DNA of 64,000 nucleotides from an uncultured Lactococcus sp. (GCF_934191625.1 NZ_CAKPUG010000001.1:310001-374000), one strand, 5' to 3'; positions 1 to 12,426 are shown, counted from the stretch's first letter. The notes: generated by a model from the letters alone, not told the origin. Made by a program: numbers and translations.

Positions 1-276
1 GTTAATACGCTTTTCATTCTCCCTCAACTTTTCGGCCAGTTCACTGGAAGCATTACTCAGGTAGACGTCAAGTGCATTATTTTTTAGTTTTTTGATATAG
101 TCATTATCCTCAGGCAGGATATTGGTAGTTTCGATAATCTCTTTTTGGGACATTGACTGGAAAACAGGATAATCACGAAAAAGTATCTGTCGACCAAGAA
201 GGCCAGCTATTATGATGATGATACTGAGCAAGACTGCCAGTACAATCACAACCTTATTAAAAATATTTTTCTTCAT
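1..276 (-). CDS. Membrane-anchored protein of unknown function, partial
   Basis: Reading leftwards from an ATG at 276, an open frame of 92 codons continues off the left edge without a stop, so only the N-terminus is present. A GAGG ribosome site sits about 6 bases before the ATG. The protein begins MKKNIFNK, followed by a strongly hydrophobic stretch (about residues 8-27, valine, leucine and isoleucine rich), which looks like an uncleaved N-terminal anchor or signal peptide. The rest is charged and contains a repeat-poor extracellular-type region. It is divergent to ligA. I do not recognise the family; function unknown. Confidence 0.6.
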   Translation of the reverse strand, partial: MKKNIFNKVVIVLAVLLSIIIIIAGLLGRQILFRDYPVFQSMSQKEIIETTNILPEDNDYIKKLKNNALDVYLSNASSELAEKLRENEKRIN

Positions 277-331
277 TAAAAACCTCATAAAAATTAAGCC
301 TAACATAAGCTATTGAACTTCTCCATTATAA

Positions 332-3345
<3,014 letters not shown>

Positions 3346-3350
3346 AAATG

Positions 3351-3378
3351 AAAACTGTACCTTATGTACAGTTTTTTT
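3351..3378 (+). terminator. Rho-independent terminator of ligA-dagK
   Basis: Hairpin AAAACTGTAC / GTACAGTTTT with a 5-base loop followed by a T run. Confidence 0.9.
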
Positions 3379-3392
3379 GTGCAATTTGTACA

Positions 3393-3421
3393 TTGCAAAA
3401 AGGAAGCGTTTTCAATAAAAT
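3393..3421 (+). promoter_or_regulatory. msmK promoter with cre (CcpA) site in the spacer
   Basis: TTGCAA (3393-3398), a 17-base spacer and TAAAAT (3416-3421) make a good sigma-A promoter. Inside the spacer, AGGAAGCGTTTTCA (3401-3414) matches the cre consensus TGNAANCGNWWNCA at all but the first base. A site between -35 and -10 implies CcpA repression when glucose is plentiful. Confidence 0.75.
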
Positions 3422-3458
3422 GTAGTTAGCTTAAAAACAGCTAGATGAAGGAGAAGCA

Positions 3459-4595
3459 ATGACAACACTTAAATTAGATAAAGTTTATAAAAAATATCCA
3501 AATGCCACACAATATTCGGTTGAAGATTTTAATCTGGATGTCAAAGACAAAGAATTTATCGTCTTTGTTGGACCATCAGGTTGTGGGAAATCAACAACTT
3601 TACGCATGATTGCTGGGCTTGAAGATATTACAGAAGGCGAGTTTACTATCGATGGAAAACTGATGAATGACGTTGCTCCAAAAGATCGTGATATAGCCAT
3701 GGTTTTCCAAAACTATGCTCTCTATCCTCATATGACTGTTTTTGACAATATGGCTTTTGGACTTAAGCTACGTAAACATAAAAAAGAAGACATTAAGCAA
3801 CGCGTAGAAAATGCAGCAAAAATTCTTGGACTGACTGACTTGCTCGATCGCAAACCTGCCGATATGTCTGGGGGACAACGCCAACGTGTGGCAATGGGAC
3901 GTGCCATTGTTCGCGATGCTAAAGTTTTCCTTATGGATGAGCCTTTATCAAACTTGGATGCTAAACTTCGTGTTTCTATGCGTACAGAAATCGCTAAAAT
4001 TCACCGTCGTATCGGAGCTACAACTATTTATGTTACCCATGACCAAACCGAAGCAATGACTCTTGCAGATCGCATCGTCATTATGAGCTCAACACCAAAT
4101 GCGGATAAATCAGGAACTGTGGGACGCATTGAGCAGATCGGAACACCACAAGAGCTTTATAATGAACCGGCGACTAAATTCGTGGCTGGCTTTATCGGTA
4201 GCCCAGCGATGAACTTCTTAAACCTTAAAATTGAAGGTAACAAACTGATTGGAGAAGGTATCAGTTTGACTCTTCCAGAAGGTCAGCACAAGCTCCTTAA
4301 AGAAAAAGGGTATTTTTCAAAAGAAGTCATCATGGGCATACGTCCCGAAGATATTTCAGCATCAATCCTTGCAGAAGAAGCGTATCCTGAAGCACAAATT
4401 GAAGCGGAAGTCACTGTCTCAGAGCTTTTGGGTGCTGAAACAATGCTTTATCTTAAGGCAGGAGATGCAGAACTTGTGTCACGTGTAGAAGCAAGAGACT
4501 TCCGTCAGCCTGGGGAAAAAATCACCGTTACACTTAACCTTAATAAAGCTCATTTCTTTGATAAAGATACTGAAGTACGTATTACGGAAGGTTAA
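3459..4595 (+). CDS. msmK: Carbohydrate ABC transporter ATP-binding protein (MsmK/UgpC family)
   Basis: ATPase that powers one or more sugar ABC importers at the inner face of the membrane. Walker A GPSGCGKST is near residues 37-45, the signature MSGGQRQR near 136, Walker B FLMDEPLSNLDAKLR near 156, and the switch histidine in THDQTEA. A C-terminal TOBE-like region (about 235-370) is typical of MsmK/MalK proteins. A ribosome site (AAGGAG) precedes the ATG. There is no permease or binding protein next to it, so it is a stand-alone ATPase, as MsmK is in streptococci where one ATPase serves several importers. The cre site upstream fits a catabolite-controlled role. Confidence 0.93.
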   Translation: MTTLKLDKVYKKYPNATQYSVEDFNLDVKDKEFIVFVGPSGCGKSTTLRMIAGLEDITEGEFTIDGKLMNDVAPKDRDIAMVFQNYALYPHMTVFDNMAFGLKLRKHKKEDIKQRVENAAKILGLTDLLDRKPADMSGGQRQRVAMGRAIVRDAKVFLMDEPLSNLDAKLRVSMRTEIAKIHRRIGATTIYVTHDQTEAMTLADRIVIMSSTPNADKSGTVGRIEQIGTPQELYNEPATKFVAGFIGSPAMNFLNLKIEGNKLIGEGISLTLPEGQHKLLKEKGYFSKEVIMGIRPEDISASILAEEAYPEAQIEAEVTVSELLGAETMLYLKAGDAELVSRVEARDFRQPGEKITVTLNLNKAHFFDKDTEVRITEG

Positions 4596-4624
4596 GTAAA
4601 AGAAACTCTTGCTTGTTTATTCAC

Positions 4625-4653
4625 AAAAAAGGACTGAAAACAGTCCTTTTTTT
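4625..4653 (+). terminator. Rho-independent terminator of msmK
   Basis: AAAAAAGGACTG / CAGTCCTTTTTTT hairpin with a four-A loop. Confidence 0.92.
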
Positions 4654-4661
4654 ACTCTTTT

Positions 4662-4718
4662 TGTCAAAAGTGTTTGACACTCATCACTCGTGGAGCCTAT
4701 AGTTAAAAGTGCTAAAAT
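4662..4718 (+). promoter_or_regulatory. nifJ promoter region with a perfect inverted repeat over the -35
   Basis: TGTCAAA-N4-TTTGACA (4662-4679) is a perfect 7-bp inverted repeat whose right arm contains TTGACA, the -35 of a promoter with TATAGT at 4698-4703 (18-base spacer). A second, extended -10 (TGCTAAAAT) ends at 4718. The repeat looks like an operator; the regulator cannot be named from sequence. A further 10-bp palindrome GGAATATTCC lies at 4762-4771. Confidence 0.5.
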
Positions 4719-4842
4719 AGAAGTAGTCAAAAATTTAAGCGTAAGAGCTCTTGGATTTTCAGGAATATTCCACAGAAAAAACAAATGACACCGTTTCTTC
4801 TGATGAAAAACCAAATAAATGCTTTTACATAAGGACTTTATC

Positions 4843-7800
4843 ATGAAAAAAACTATGGATGGGAATATGGCAGCCGCACATGTTGCGTATGCTTTCTCTG
4901 AAATTGCGATGATTTACCCCATCACGCCAAGTTCGCCAATGGCTGATTATACAGATGCTTGGTCGATTTCCGGCCGTAAAAACATTTGGGGACAAGCTGT
5001 TAAATTGAGTGAGATGCAATCAGAAGCAGGGGCTGCTGGAGCTTTGCATGGTGCCATAAAAGCTGGGGCACTAGCAACAACCTTTACCTCATCTCAAGGG
5101 CTTTTACTGATGTTACCTAATATGTATAAGATGGCAGGTGAGCTACTTCCAGGAGTTATCCACGTGGCTGCGCGTGCTGTTGCCACAGGTGCATTGAATA
5201 TCTCAGGAGATCATTCGGATGTTATGGCAGCACGTTCGACAGGTTTTGCCATGTTAGCAGCGTCTAGTGTCCAAGAAGTTATGGACTTGTCAGCTGTATC
5301 TCATTTGACAACACTTGAAGCATCAGTACCTTTTTTAAACTTCTTTGATGGCTTCCGTACCTCTCATGAAATTCAAAAAATTGATGTTCTAGATTACGAA
5401 GACCTAGCAAAATTGATTAATCAAGAAAAATTAAGTGCTTTCCGTCAACGTGCAATGAATCCCGACCATCCCACAGTTTCAGGAACCAATCAAAATGCTG
5501 ACATCTATTTCCAACAGCGTGAAACGGTCAATTCTTACTATGAAGAACTTCCTGCACTCGTCCAAAAATACATGCGGGAAATAAATCACTTGCGTGGTAC
5601 AGACTATGATTTGGTAGATTACTACGGAGCACCAGATGCCGAAGAAGTTATTGTAAGTATGGGATCTGTGGCAGGAACAGTGAGACAAACTGTCGATTAC
5701 CTGAATGAACAAGGGCGCAAAGTGGGCTTTTTGAATATTCACCTTTATCGTCCATTTCCATCAGAAAACTTTCTCGAGAAACTACCTAAAACGGTAACTT
5801 CCTTAGCTGTGCTTGACCGGACAAAAGAAGCTGGCAGTAATGCTGAGCCTCTTTTACTTGATATTAAAGATTTGCTGTTTGAGCAAAATATTTCTGTTAT
5901 TGGCGGTCGCTACGGTATAGGAGGTAAAGATACACGACCAGAGCATATCGTAGCCGTTTTTGAGCAGCTGAAAAATAAATCAGTTAATAAAAGCTTTACA
6001 ATTGGTATAGAAGATGATCGAACACACCTTTCCTTACCGCTTGCAGGGAACTTGGATCTTACATCAACGGATACTTATCAAGCAAAATTCTGGGGTTTTG
6101 GTTCAGATGGAACCGTAGGTGCGAATAAAGCTGCTATTAAAATCATTGGTGATTACACGGACAAATATGTTCAAGGCGCCTTTGAGTATGATTCGAAAAA
6201 ATCAGGTGGACTGACTGTAAGCCACTTGCGTTTTGGTGATAGCCCTATTCAGTCCGAGTATATGATTTCGCATCCTGACTTTGTAGCCTGCCATAATACA
6301 ACTTATGTGCGCCAATATGATTTAACTAAAGGATTGCGGCCCGGAGGGATTTTCCTCCTTAATACAAGCTGGACAGATGAACAACTTGATCGAAATTTAT
6401 CTCACCAGCTTAAAAAGTATATTGCAGTAAATAAAATTCGTTTTTACACAATTGATGCTGCAAAAATTGCACAAACCACTGGCTTGGGACGTCGCATTAA
6501 TACTATCATGCAAGTTGCTTTCTTTAAGTTGACCGATATTATGCCCTTTGATAAGGTCTATGAGATACTTAAAGAGGATGCGCAGAAGTATGCCCGAAAA
6601 TCGCCTCAGATTGTGGAGCAAAATTTACAAGCAATGGAAGCAGCTCTGAACCATCTTCACGAAGTAAAAGTACCTGATTCATGGGCTGCTACAGAAGAAA
6701 AAACTAACAAGGTTGGCCCAGTAGATTCAGCGCGTAAACGCTATGTTTTCAACTTTTTAGATAAGGTCAATGCCTTTGAAGGTGATCAGTTAACGGTGCA
6801 AGATGTGGCCACCAATGTAGCAGCAGGAAGTAGTCCACTAGGAATATCTGCTTTCGAAAAACGCGGTATTGCTTTGGAAGTACCCGAATGGAATGGTGCT
6901 GCTTGTACTCAATGTAACGAATGTTCTTTTGTCTGTCCACATGCTGCCATTCGTCCTTTCCTCGCGGATGAAGATGAATGGAATGTGGCACCAGAGGGCT
7001 TCAGTGTGATGGATTACCGAGGCAAAGATGGATTGAAGTACCGGATTCAAGTTTCTATCGAGGACTGTACAGGCTGTGGTCTCTGCGTGGAAGCTTGTCC
7101 GAAAAAAGGTCAAGCTCTTAAAATGGTACCTTATGAAAGTCAAAAAGCACAAGCTGTCAACTGGGCTTTTGGAATGACACTTAAGCAAAAGGAAAATCCA
7201 GCGCGTTCTGGTACTGTCGTTGCTACGCAATTTAACCAACCGCTTTTTGAGTTTTCTGGTGCGTGTTCTGGCTGTGGTGAAACGCCTTATATCAAACTGC
7301 TTACACAGATGTTTGGAGATCGTATGATGATTTCCAATGCTACAGGCTGCTCTTCTATTTATGGCGGAACACAGGCTACTCCTTATACTACAAATAATCT
7401 TGGTCAAGGTCCAGCATGGTCAAACTCACTCTTTGAAGATAATGCGGAATACGGATATGGCATGTGGTTTGCGAGTCAAACACGGCGTCAAAAACTTGCA
7501 GCACAAGTTAAGTTAGCGCTACCTACAATGTCGGATACATTAGCACAATTAGCGAAAGATTGGGTCGAGCATTTAGAAGATTCTGAAGGGACACGAGCAC
7601 GTGCTGAAAAGTTCAAAGCTTTACTCAAAGAGGAGAAAGAAAATTCCCCCCTATTACAAGAAATATATAATCAAAAAGACCAATTTGTAAAACCTACGCA
7701 GTGGATTTTTGGTGGTGATGGCTGGGCTTATGATATTGGATTTGGTGGATTGGATCACGTTATTGCTAGTGGCGCAGATGTAAATATTTTAGTTATGGAT

Positions 7801-8490
7801 AATGAAGTTTACGCCAATACGGGTGGCCAGGTTTCTAAGGGTACACCAGCAAGTGCGATTGCACAGTTTGCTTCTGGTGGAAAGGTAGCTGCAAAGAAAG
7901 ACCTTGGCTTTATGGCTATGACTTATGGTAACGTTTATGTGGCACAAATCGCAAGTGGTGCTAATATGATGCAAACCATTAAAGCCTTTGATGAAGCGGA
8001 AAAGCATAATGGCCCTTCTCTCATTATTGCCTACACTCCATGTATTACCCATGGAAACTATGAGGGTATGAGTAAGGTACTTGATGAAGCAAAAGCTGCA
8101 GTAAATAGTGGATATTGGCAACTTTATCGCTACAATCCAGCACTTGAAGAAGTAGGAAAAAATCCTCTGACATTAGATTTTAAACGTCCAGATTTTGGAC
8201 AAGTCAGAGAATTGTTGGTGAAACAATCTCGCTTTGCCAATCTTATGAAGGTCAATGCAGAACAAGCAGAATTGCTCTATGCAAAAGCTGCAACAGATGC
8301 GAAGAAAAAATTCCTGCGTTATGCACGAATGTCAGGTGATTACGAGAAATATATTGCCCGTGAAACAAAAGACTCGAATAAAAAAGTAGAAAAACCGGTT
8401 CGAGAAAAGAGAGAACGGAAAGAACGTCCGATAGACCCTGAACGGGAAGCAAGACGTGCTGCACGAAAAGCTGCGCGTCAAGCAAAATAA
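4843..8490 (+). CDS. nifJ: Pyruvate:flavodoxin/ferredoxin oxidoreductase
   Basis: Large iron-sulfur thiamine-diphosphate enzyme (about 1215 residues, single-chain form) converting pyruvate and CoA to acetyl-CoA, CO2 and reduced flavodoxin or ferredoxin. Seen in order: the N-terminal pyruvate-binding region (YPITPSSPM), a central domain, two 4Fe-4S motifs (CTQCNECSFVCP near residue 687 and CTGCGLCVEACP near 741), a third cluster start CSGCGE near 806, and the TPP-binding motif GDGWAYDIGFGGLDH near 960. I start at the ATG at 4843 (MKKTMDG), preceded by AAGGA, rather than an in-frame ATG 24 bases upstream. Unusual: about 35 residues of Arg/Lys/Glu-rich tail follow the catalytic core. It is monocistronic between two terminators. 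Oxygen-sensitive in known members, so probably used in anoxia beside pflB. Confidence 0.96.
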   Translation: MKKTMDGNMAAAHVAYAFSEIAMIYPITPSSPMADYTDAWSISGRKNIWGQAVKLSEMQSEAGAAGALHGAIKAGALATTFTSSQGLLLMLPNMYKMAGELLPGVIHVAARAVATGALNISGDHSDVMAARSTGFAMLAASSVQEVMDLSAVSHLTTLEASVPFLNFFDGFRTSHEIQKIDVLDYEDLAKLINQEKLSAFRQRAMNPDHPTVSGTNQNADIYFQQRETVNSYYEELPALVQKYMREINHLRGTDYDLVDYYGAPDAEEVIVSMGSVAGTVRQTVDYLNEQGRKVGFLNIHLYRPFPSENFLEKLPKTVTSLAVLDRTKEAGSNAEPLLLDIKDLLFEQNISVIGGRYGIGGKDTRPEHIVAVFEQLKNKSVNKSFTIGIEDDRTHLSLPLAGNLDLTSTDTYQAKFWGFGSDGTVGANKAAIKIIGDYTDKYVQGAFEYDSKKSGGLTVSHLRFGDSPIQSEYMISHPDFVACHNTTYVRQYDLTKGLRPGGIFLLNTSWTDEQLDRNLSHQLKKYIAVNKIRFYTIDAAKIAQTTGLGRRINTIMQVAFFKLTDIMPFDKVYEILKEDAQKYARKSPQIVEQNLQAMEAALNHLHEVKVPDSWAATEEKTNKVGPVDSARKRYVFNFLDKVNAFEGDQLTVQDVATNVAAGSSPLGISAFEKRGIALEVPEWNGAACTQCNECSFVCPHAAIRPFLADEDEWNVAPEGFSVMDYRGKDGLKYRIQVSIEDCTGCGLCVEACPKKGQALKMVPYESQKAQAVNWAFGMTLKQKENPARSGTVVATQFNQPLFEFSGACSGCGETPYIKLLTQMFGDRMMISNATGCSSIYGGTQATPYTTNNLGQGPAWSNSLFEDNAEYGYGMWFASQTRRQKLAAQVKLALPTMSDTLAQLAKDWVEHLEDSEGTRARAEKFKALLKEEKENSPLLQEIYNQKDQFVKPTQWIFGGDGWAYDIGFGGLDHVIASGADVNILVMDNEVYANTGGQVSKGTPASAIAQFASGGKVAAKKDLGFMAMTYGNVYVAQIASGANMMQTIKAFDEAEKHNGPSLIIAYTPCITHGNYEGMSKVLDEAKAAVNSGYWQLYRYNPALEEVGKNPLTLDFKRPDFGQVRELLVKQSRFANLMKVNAEQAELLYAKAATDAKKKFLRYARMSGDYEKYIARETKDSNKKVEKPVREKRERKERPIDPEREARRAARKAARQAK

Positions 8491-8493
8491 GGA

Positions 8494-8532
8494 AGAAAAA
8501 AAGCGACTACTTTTTATAGGTCGCTTTTTCTT
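8494..8532 (+). terminator. Rho-independent terminator of nifJ
   Basis: AAAAGCGAC / GTCGCTTTTT hairpin followed by a T-rich run. Confidence 0.88.
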
Positions 8533-8564
8533 TATGTAAGAGATAACATAAAGAAGGGGATTTT

Positions 8565-8573
8565 TGATATAAT
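8565..8573 (+). promoter_or_regulatory. Extended -10 promoter of cdaA-cdaR-glmM
   Basis: TGATATAAT directly after the nifJ terminator; the predicted start near 8580 leaves a leader of about 26 bases containing GAGGAGG at 8592-8598. Confidence 0.65.
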
Positions 8574-8605
8574 GGTAAAGAATAAGTCAGTGAGGAGGGC
8601 AGTAT

Positions 8606-9433
8606 GTGAGTGATTTTAGTCAAATTTTTAATCTTGACTTCTGGCAAAAAATATTGGAGTTAAACCAATCGCCTTGGCGTGTGTTCATTTCAATCATTGA
8701 TATCGCTATTGTTAGCTTTTTTCTTTATTTAGCTATGCGTTTTGTACAAGGCACAAAGTTAGTTAGCCTAGTACGTGGTGTTATTATTTTTGTTCTCATA
8801 AGAATAGTTGCTGGTTTGATCGGGTTGACTACTTTAGAGTGGCTACTCAATCAAGTGATTACCTATGGTGCGATAGCCGGTGTTATCATCTTTCAACCAG
8901 AAATACGTAGGGCTTTGGAAGGGTTAGGTCGGACGACCAATCGGTTATCCGGTGGACGTAATCGCTCCATTAATAGCTATATTGAAGCATATGAAAAATC
9001 TTTTGCTTATATGTCTGAGCGTAAGATTGGAGCTCTCATTGCCATTGAGCGGACACAAACTCTAAGTGAATATGCTACAACAGGGATAAGGCTAGATGCA
9101 GATATTTCAAGTGAGCTGATTATCAATATCTTCATTCCGAATACACCGTTACATGATGGGGCTGTGATTATTCAAGATGATAAAATTGCGGTCACTAGTG
9201 CCTACCTTCCGTTGACTGAGAAAACAGGAATATCCAAAGAGTTTGGAACACGACATCGTGCAGCTATTGGTTTATCAGAAGCTTCAGATGCCTTAGTTCT
9301 TGTGGTTTCGGAAGAAACAGGTGGAATATCTATCGCTTATAATGGAGAGTTGTATGCGGATATTTCAAAAGAAGTGTTCCATGAAAAACTCATTGCTATA
9401 CTTGGACCAGAAGAAATAGGAGGCAAAAGATAA
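8606..9433 (+). CDS. cdaA: Diadenylate cyclase CdaA (c-di-AMP synthase)
   Basis: Membrane-bound enzyme joining two ATP into cyclic di-AMP, the second messenger for potassium and turgor. Three hydrophobic segments lie in the first ~95 residues, followed by the DAC domain with DGA (LHDGAVII, near residue 183) and RHR (GTRHRAAIG, near 214), both catalytic in the family. Length 275 is normal. The start is GTG at 8606: the ATG two bases earlier is followed at once by TGA, while GTG is well placed after GAGGAGG. The stop overlaps the cdaR start by one base. The cdaA-cdaR-glmM order is conserved in Firmicutes and links c-di-AMP to wall precursor supply. Confidence 0.96.
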   Translation: MSDFSQIFNLDFWQKILELNQSPWRVFISIIDIAIVSFFLYLAMRFVQGTKLVSLVRGVIIFVLIRIVAGLIGLTTLEWLLNQVITYGAIAGVIIFQPEIRRALEGLGRTTNRLSGGRNRSINSYIEAYEKSFAYMSERKIGALIAIERTQTLSEYATTGIRLDADISSELIINIFIPNTPLHDGAVIIQDDKIAVTSAYLPLTEKTGISKEFGTRHRAAIGLSEASDALVLVVSEETGGISIAYNGELYADISKEVFHEKLIAILGPEEIGGKR

Positions 9434-10386
9434 TGAAAAATAATTTTTTCGCTTCAAAACTTTTTACAATATTAGCTTCCATTTTCTTTGCTGTAATTTT
9501 ATTCTTTAATGCAAGTTCTGCTGCATTAAGAAATCAAGGAAATTCAACGACTGGTGAAGTTTATACGACGACGATTTCCAATGTTCCTATCGAAATTAAG
9601 TATGATTCAGATGAATATTTTGCCAGTGGTTACAATAATACTGCCAATGTTTATCTGACAAGTTATAATCGCGTGCAGATTAATACAGAAGAAAACCCCG
9701 ATTCACGGAACTTCTATCTCGTTGTGGATTTGTCCAATGCAAAAGAAGGAACAGTTACGATGCCAGTACGTATCCAACAGCTTCCTAATGGCATTAATGC
9801 ACAGATTGAACCTACAACTTTGACCGTACGCTTAGAAAAGAAGGCCAGTGCAGAATTTAATGTTACTCCTTTGATTGAACAAGCCCAACTACCAGATGGA
9901 TTCAAGGTTAATGACATCAAGTTGAGCCAAGAAAAAGTCAAAGTAACAGCAGGTGAAACAAGTATCAAACAAATACATGCTATTCAAGCGGCTTTACCAA
10001 GTGATGCATACTTAAATGATGATTACTCTGGTACGGTTACCTTACATGCAGTTGATGCTGATGGAAAATTACTCCCAGCACAAATTAGCCCAGCAACCGT
10101 ACAGATGAAAGTAAGCGTTGAAAAACCGTCAAAAACAGTTCCTGTTAATGTGAAAAAAACGGGAACACTAGATCAAAGTCTTTCCGACATGAAAACATCG
10201 CTCTCTCAGAAAACAGTCACTATTTCAGGAGAGCAGAGTGCTCTAGATAAGATTGATAGTGTTGATGCAACAGTAAATATAACTAATATTACGGAAAAAG
10301 AGACAGTAAATGTCGACATCCAAGCAGATGGAGCAAGTGTTAAACCGAGTCAAGTAGAAGTAACAATGACTCCAGTAAAAAAATAA
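9433..10386 (+). CDS. cdaR: CdaA regulatory protein CdaR (YbbR domains)
   Basis: Extracytoplasmic partner that modulates CdaA. One N-terminal membrane segment (about residues 8-28) is followed by about three YbbR-type beta repeats; 317 residues is ordinary for lactococcal/streptococcal CdaR. The ATG shares its A with the cdaA TAA stop, so the two are translationally coupled. Assignment rests on position between cdaA and glmM plus the anchor-and-repeat architecture. Confidence 0.92.
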   Translation: MKNNFFASKLFTILASIFFAVILFFNASSAALRNQGNSTTGEVYTTTISNVPIEIKYDSDEYFASGYNNTANVYLTSYNRVQINTEENPDSRNFYLVVDLSNAKEGTVTMPVRIQQLPNGINAQIEPTTLTVRLEKKASAEFNVTPLIEQAQLPDGFKVNDIKLSQEKVKVTAGETSIKQIHAIQAALPSDAYLNDDYSGTVTLHAVDADGKLLPAQISPATVQMKVSVEKPSKTVPVNVKKTGTLDQSLSDMKTSLSQKTVTISGEQSALDKIDSVDATVNITNITEKETVNVDIQADGASVKPSQVEVTMTPVKK

Positions 10387-10414
10387 ACAAGTAAAAAAGA
10401 AAAGAGAAGAAAAA

Positions 10415-11776
10415 ATGGGTAAATATTTTGGAACAGATGGTGTTCGTGGAGAGGCTAATGTAGAGTTAACGCCAGAAATGGCCTTTAAACTTGGGCGTTT
10501 CGGGGGCTATGTTCTTAGCCAACATGAAATCGGAACACCAAAAGTATATGTTGCACGTGATCCACGTATATCGGGACAAATGCTTTCAACAAGCCTTATT
10601 TCAGGTCTTTTATCCGTAGGGATTGAGGTTTATGATTTGGGTGTTATCGCTACACCAGGTGTCGCTTATTTGGTCCGTAAAGAAGAAGCTTCTGCAGGTG
10701 TAATGATTTCTGCTAGCCATAATCCAGCCTTGGATAACGGCATCAAATTCTTCGGAGCAGATGGATTTAAACTTGACGATGACAAAGAGTTAGAAATCGA
10801 AGCTTTGATTGATGCTGAGGAAGACAAATTACCACGTCCTTCTGCGGAAGGTTTGGGAATTTTACACGATTATAATGAAGCTGTACGTAAATATCAAGCA
10901 TTCTTGAAAACAACGGCTGAAGGCGATTTTGAAGGTTACAAAATTGTGCTTGATACAGCTAATGGAGCTTCATATACCTCTGCACGAGCTGTATTTGCTG
11001 ATTTAAACGCAGAGCTTACAGTGATTGGTGAAAATCCAAATGGGCTTAATATTAATGACGGTGTTGGTTCAACACACCCAGAGAAAACAGCCGACACAGT
11101 TGTTGAAACTGGAAGTGACATTGGTCTGGCCTTTGATGGTGATGCAGATCGTCTTATCGCAGTAGATGAAAAAGGCAATATCGTTGATGGTGACAAAATT
11201 ATGTTCATCGTTGGGAAGTATCTTCTTGAGCAGGGAAGATTGGCCAAAGATACCGTAGTTACAACAGTTATGTCTAATCTTGGCTTCCATTTAGCCTTAG
11301 AAGAAGCAGGAATGAACTCTGTGGTAACAGCTGTAGGTGACCGCTACGTTGTAGAAGAAATGCGTAAAAACAATTATAATTTTGGTGGCGAGCAGTCAGG
11401 TCATATGGTCTTCTTGGACTACAATACAACCGGTGACGGACAACTCTCAGCTATCCAGCTTGTAAAAGTCATGCGTGAAACAGGTAAAAAATTATCAGAA
11501 CTAGCAGCTGAAGTCACAATTTATCCTCAAAAACTTGTAAATGTTCGTGTAGCAAATAACGCTGCTAAAGAAGGTGCAATGGACATTCCAGCTATTCGAG
11601 AAGTTATTACGGCTATGGAAGAAAAAATGAACGGCAAAGGCCGCATTCTTGTGCGCCCAAGTGGTACAGAACCACTTCTACGTGTTATGGCTGAAGCACC
11701 AACAGATGAAGAAGTAAATGAAGTTGTTGACACAATAGTTGACGTAGTTAAAGAAGAAATTGGCGTAAAACTATAA
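10415..11776 (+). CDS. glmM: Phosphoglucosamine mutase
   Basis: Converts glucosamine-6-phosphate to glucosamine-1-phosphate for UDP-GlcNAc and peptidoglycan synthesis. The phosphoserine loop [17 protein letters not shown] is near residues 98-114, the metal-binding motif DGDADR near 241, and the C-terminal phosphate-binding loop [14 protein letters not shown]. Length 453 is normal. It is third in the cda operon, 28 bases after cdaR. Known GlmM can bind and inhibit CdaA, which fits the gene order. A terminator follows directly. Confidence 0.97.
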   Translation: MGKYFGTDGVRGEANVELTPEMAFKLGRFGGYVLSQHEIGTPKVYVARDPRISGQMLSTSLISGLLSVGIEVYDLGVIATPGVAYLVRKEEASAGVMISASHNPALDNGIKFFGADGFKLDDDKELEIEALIDAEEDKLPRPSAEGLGILHDYNEAVRKYQAFLKTTAEGDFEGYKIVLDTANGASYTSARAVFADLNAELTVIGENPNGLNINDGVGSTHPEKTADTVVETGSDIGLAFDGDADRLIAVDEKGNIVDGDKIMFIVGKYLLEQGRLAKDTVVTTVMSNLGFHLALEEAGMNSVVTAVGDRYVVEEMRKNNYNFGGEQSGHMVFLDYNTTGDGQLSAIQLVKVMRETGKKLSELAAEVTIYPQKLVNVRVANNAAKEGAMDIPAIREVITAMEEKMNGKGRILVRPSGTEPLLRVMAEAPTDEEVNEVVDTIVDVVKEEIGVKL

Positions 11777-11780
11777 AAGA

Positions 11781-11807
11781 AAAAGATTCGTAAGGAATCT
11801 TTTTTTG
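11781..11807 (+). terminator. Rho-independent terminator of the cda-glm operon
   Basis: AAAGATTC / GAATCTTT stem with a five-base loop and T run. The following 11808-11955 carries no gene; I see only short hairpins (for example GACTC/GAGTC arms near 11860-11882). Confidence 0.9.
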
Positions 11808-11955
11808 CTCTAAGACATACTGCGTGAAACAGGCAAGTAGTCAATGGCCAAAGGCAGGACTCCTTTAGACTTTACTAGAGTCACACAAGACCTTAGCGAA
11901 AAACAATCATTGCCGTTTTCCGGGATTTAATTACTAAATTTCACGTGTTGAGTTG

Positions 11956-11964
11956 TGCTATAAT
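11956..11964 (+). promoter_or_regulatory. Extended -10 of tsaE, predicted start on the ATG
   Basis: TGCTATAAT ends 7 bases before the ATG at 11971, so the usual +1 falls on the A of the start codon. Confidence 0.55.
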
Positions 11965-11970
11965 AAGGCT

Positions 11971-12426
11971 ATGAAATTAAAAGTTAATGAAGAAAAGATG
12001 CTTGCATTTGCTGAGCGTCTAGGTGGCCTTCTTCAGGCACAAGATATTATTGTTTTGACAGGAGAACTCGGGGCAGGTAAAACAACCTTTGTGAAGGGTT
12101 TAGCTCTGGGCTTAGGAATTTCGCAGATGATTAAGAGCCCAACTTACACCATTGTACGAGAATACGAGGAAGGAAGACTCCCTTTATATCATATGGATGT
12201 TTATCGTGCAGGAGATGATCCTGATAGTTTTGACCTTGATGATTATCTTTTTGGTGAAGGCGTTTCTGTTATTGAATGGGGCGAGCTATTGGGTGAAAGT
12301 TTACCTGAGGCGTACTTGGAAGTGAAATTTGATAAATACGCAGAGGGATTTGCAATGGATGCTGAGCGTGTCTTAGAACTTATTCCGCATGGGCAGCGTT
12401 ATGAAGCTTTACTAGGAGAACTATGA
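11971..12426 (+). CDS. tsaE: tRNA threonylcarbamoyladenosine biosynthesis ATPase TsaE
   Basis: ATPase that works with TsaB and TsaD to make t6A37 on ANN-decoding tRNAs. Walker A GELGAGKTT is near residue 32, then SPTYTIVREYE and IEWGE, all family hallmarks. Length 151. I choose the ATG at 11971 (MKLKVNEEK) over an in-frame ATG 18 bases upstream, because that upstream codon overlaps the promoter -10. With the chosen start the mRNA is predicted leaderless. It overlaps the GNAT gene by four bases (ATGA). Confidence 0.93.
   Translation: MKLKVNEEKMLAFAERLGGLLQAQDIIVLTGELGAGKTTFVKGLALGLGISQMIKSPTYTIVREYEEGRLPLYHMDVYRAGDDPDSFDLDDYLFGEGVSVIEWGELLGESLPEAYLEVKFDKYAEGFAMDAERVLELIPHGQRYEALLGEL

Noticed and set aside
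6838..7407. Long minus-strand open frame (189 codons) inside nifJ
   Set aside because: Antisense to conserved iron-sulfur and TPP motifs of nifJ, no ribosome site and no recognisable protein features.
11808..11955. Third copy of the three-hairpin element after glmM
   Set aside because: Some hairpins and a TTTTCCGG ending are similar, but the AGACGG and CTCATTAG blocks are missing.
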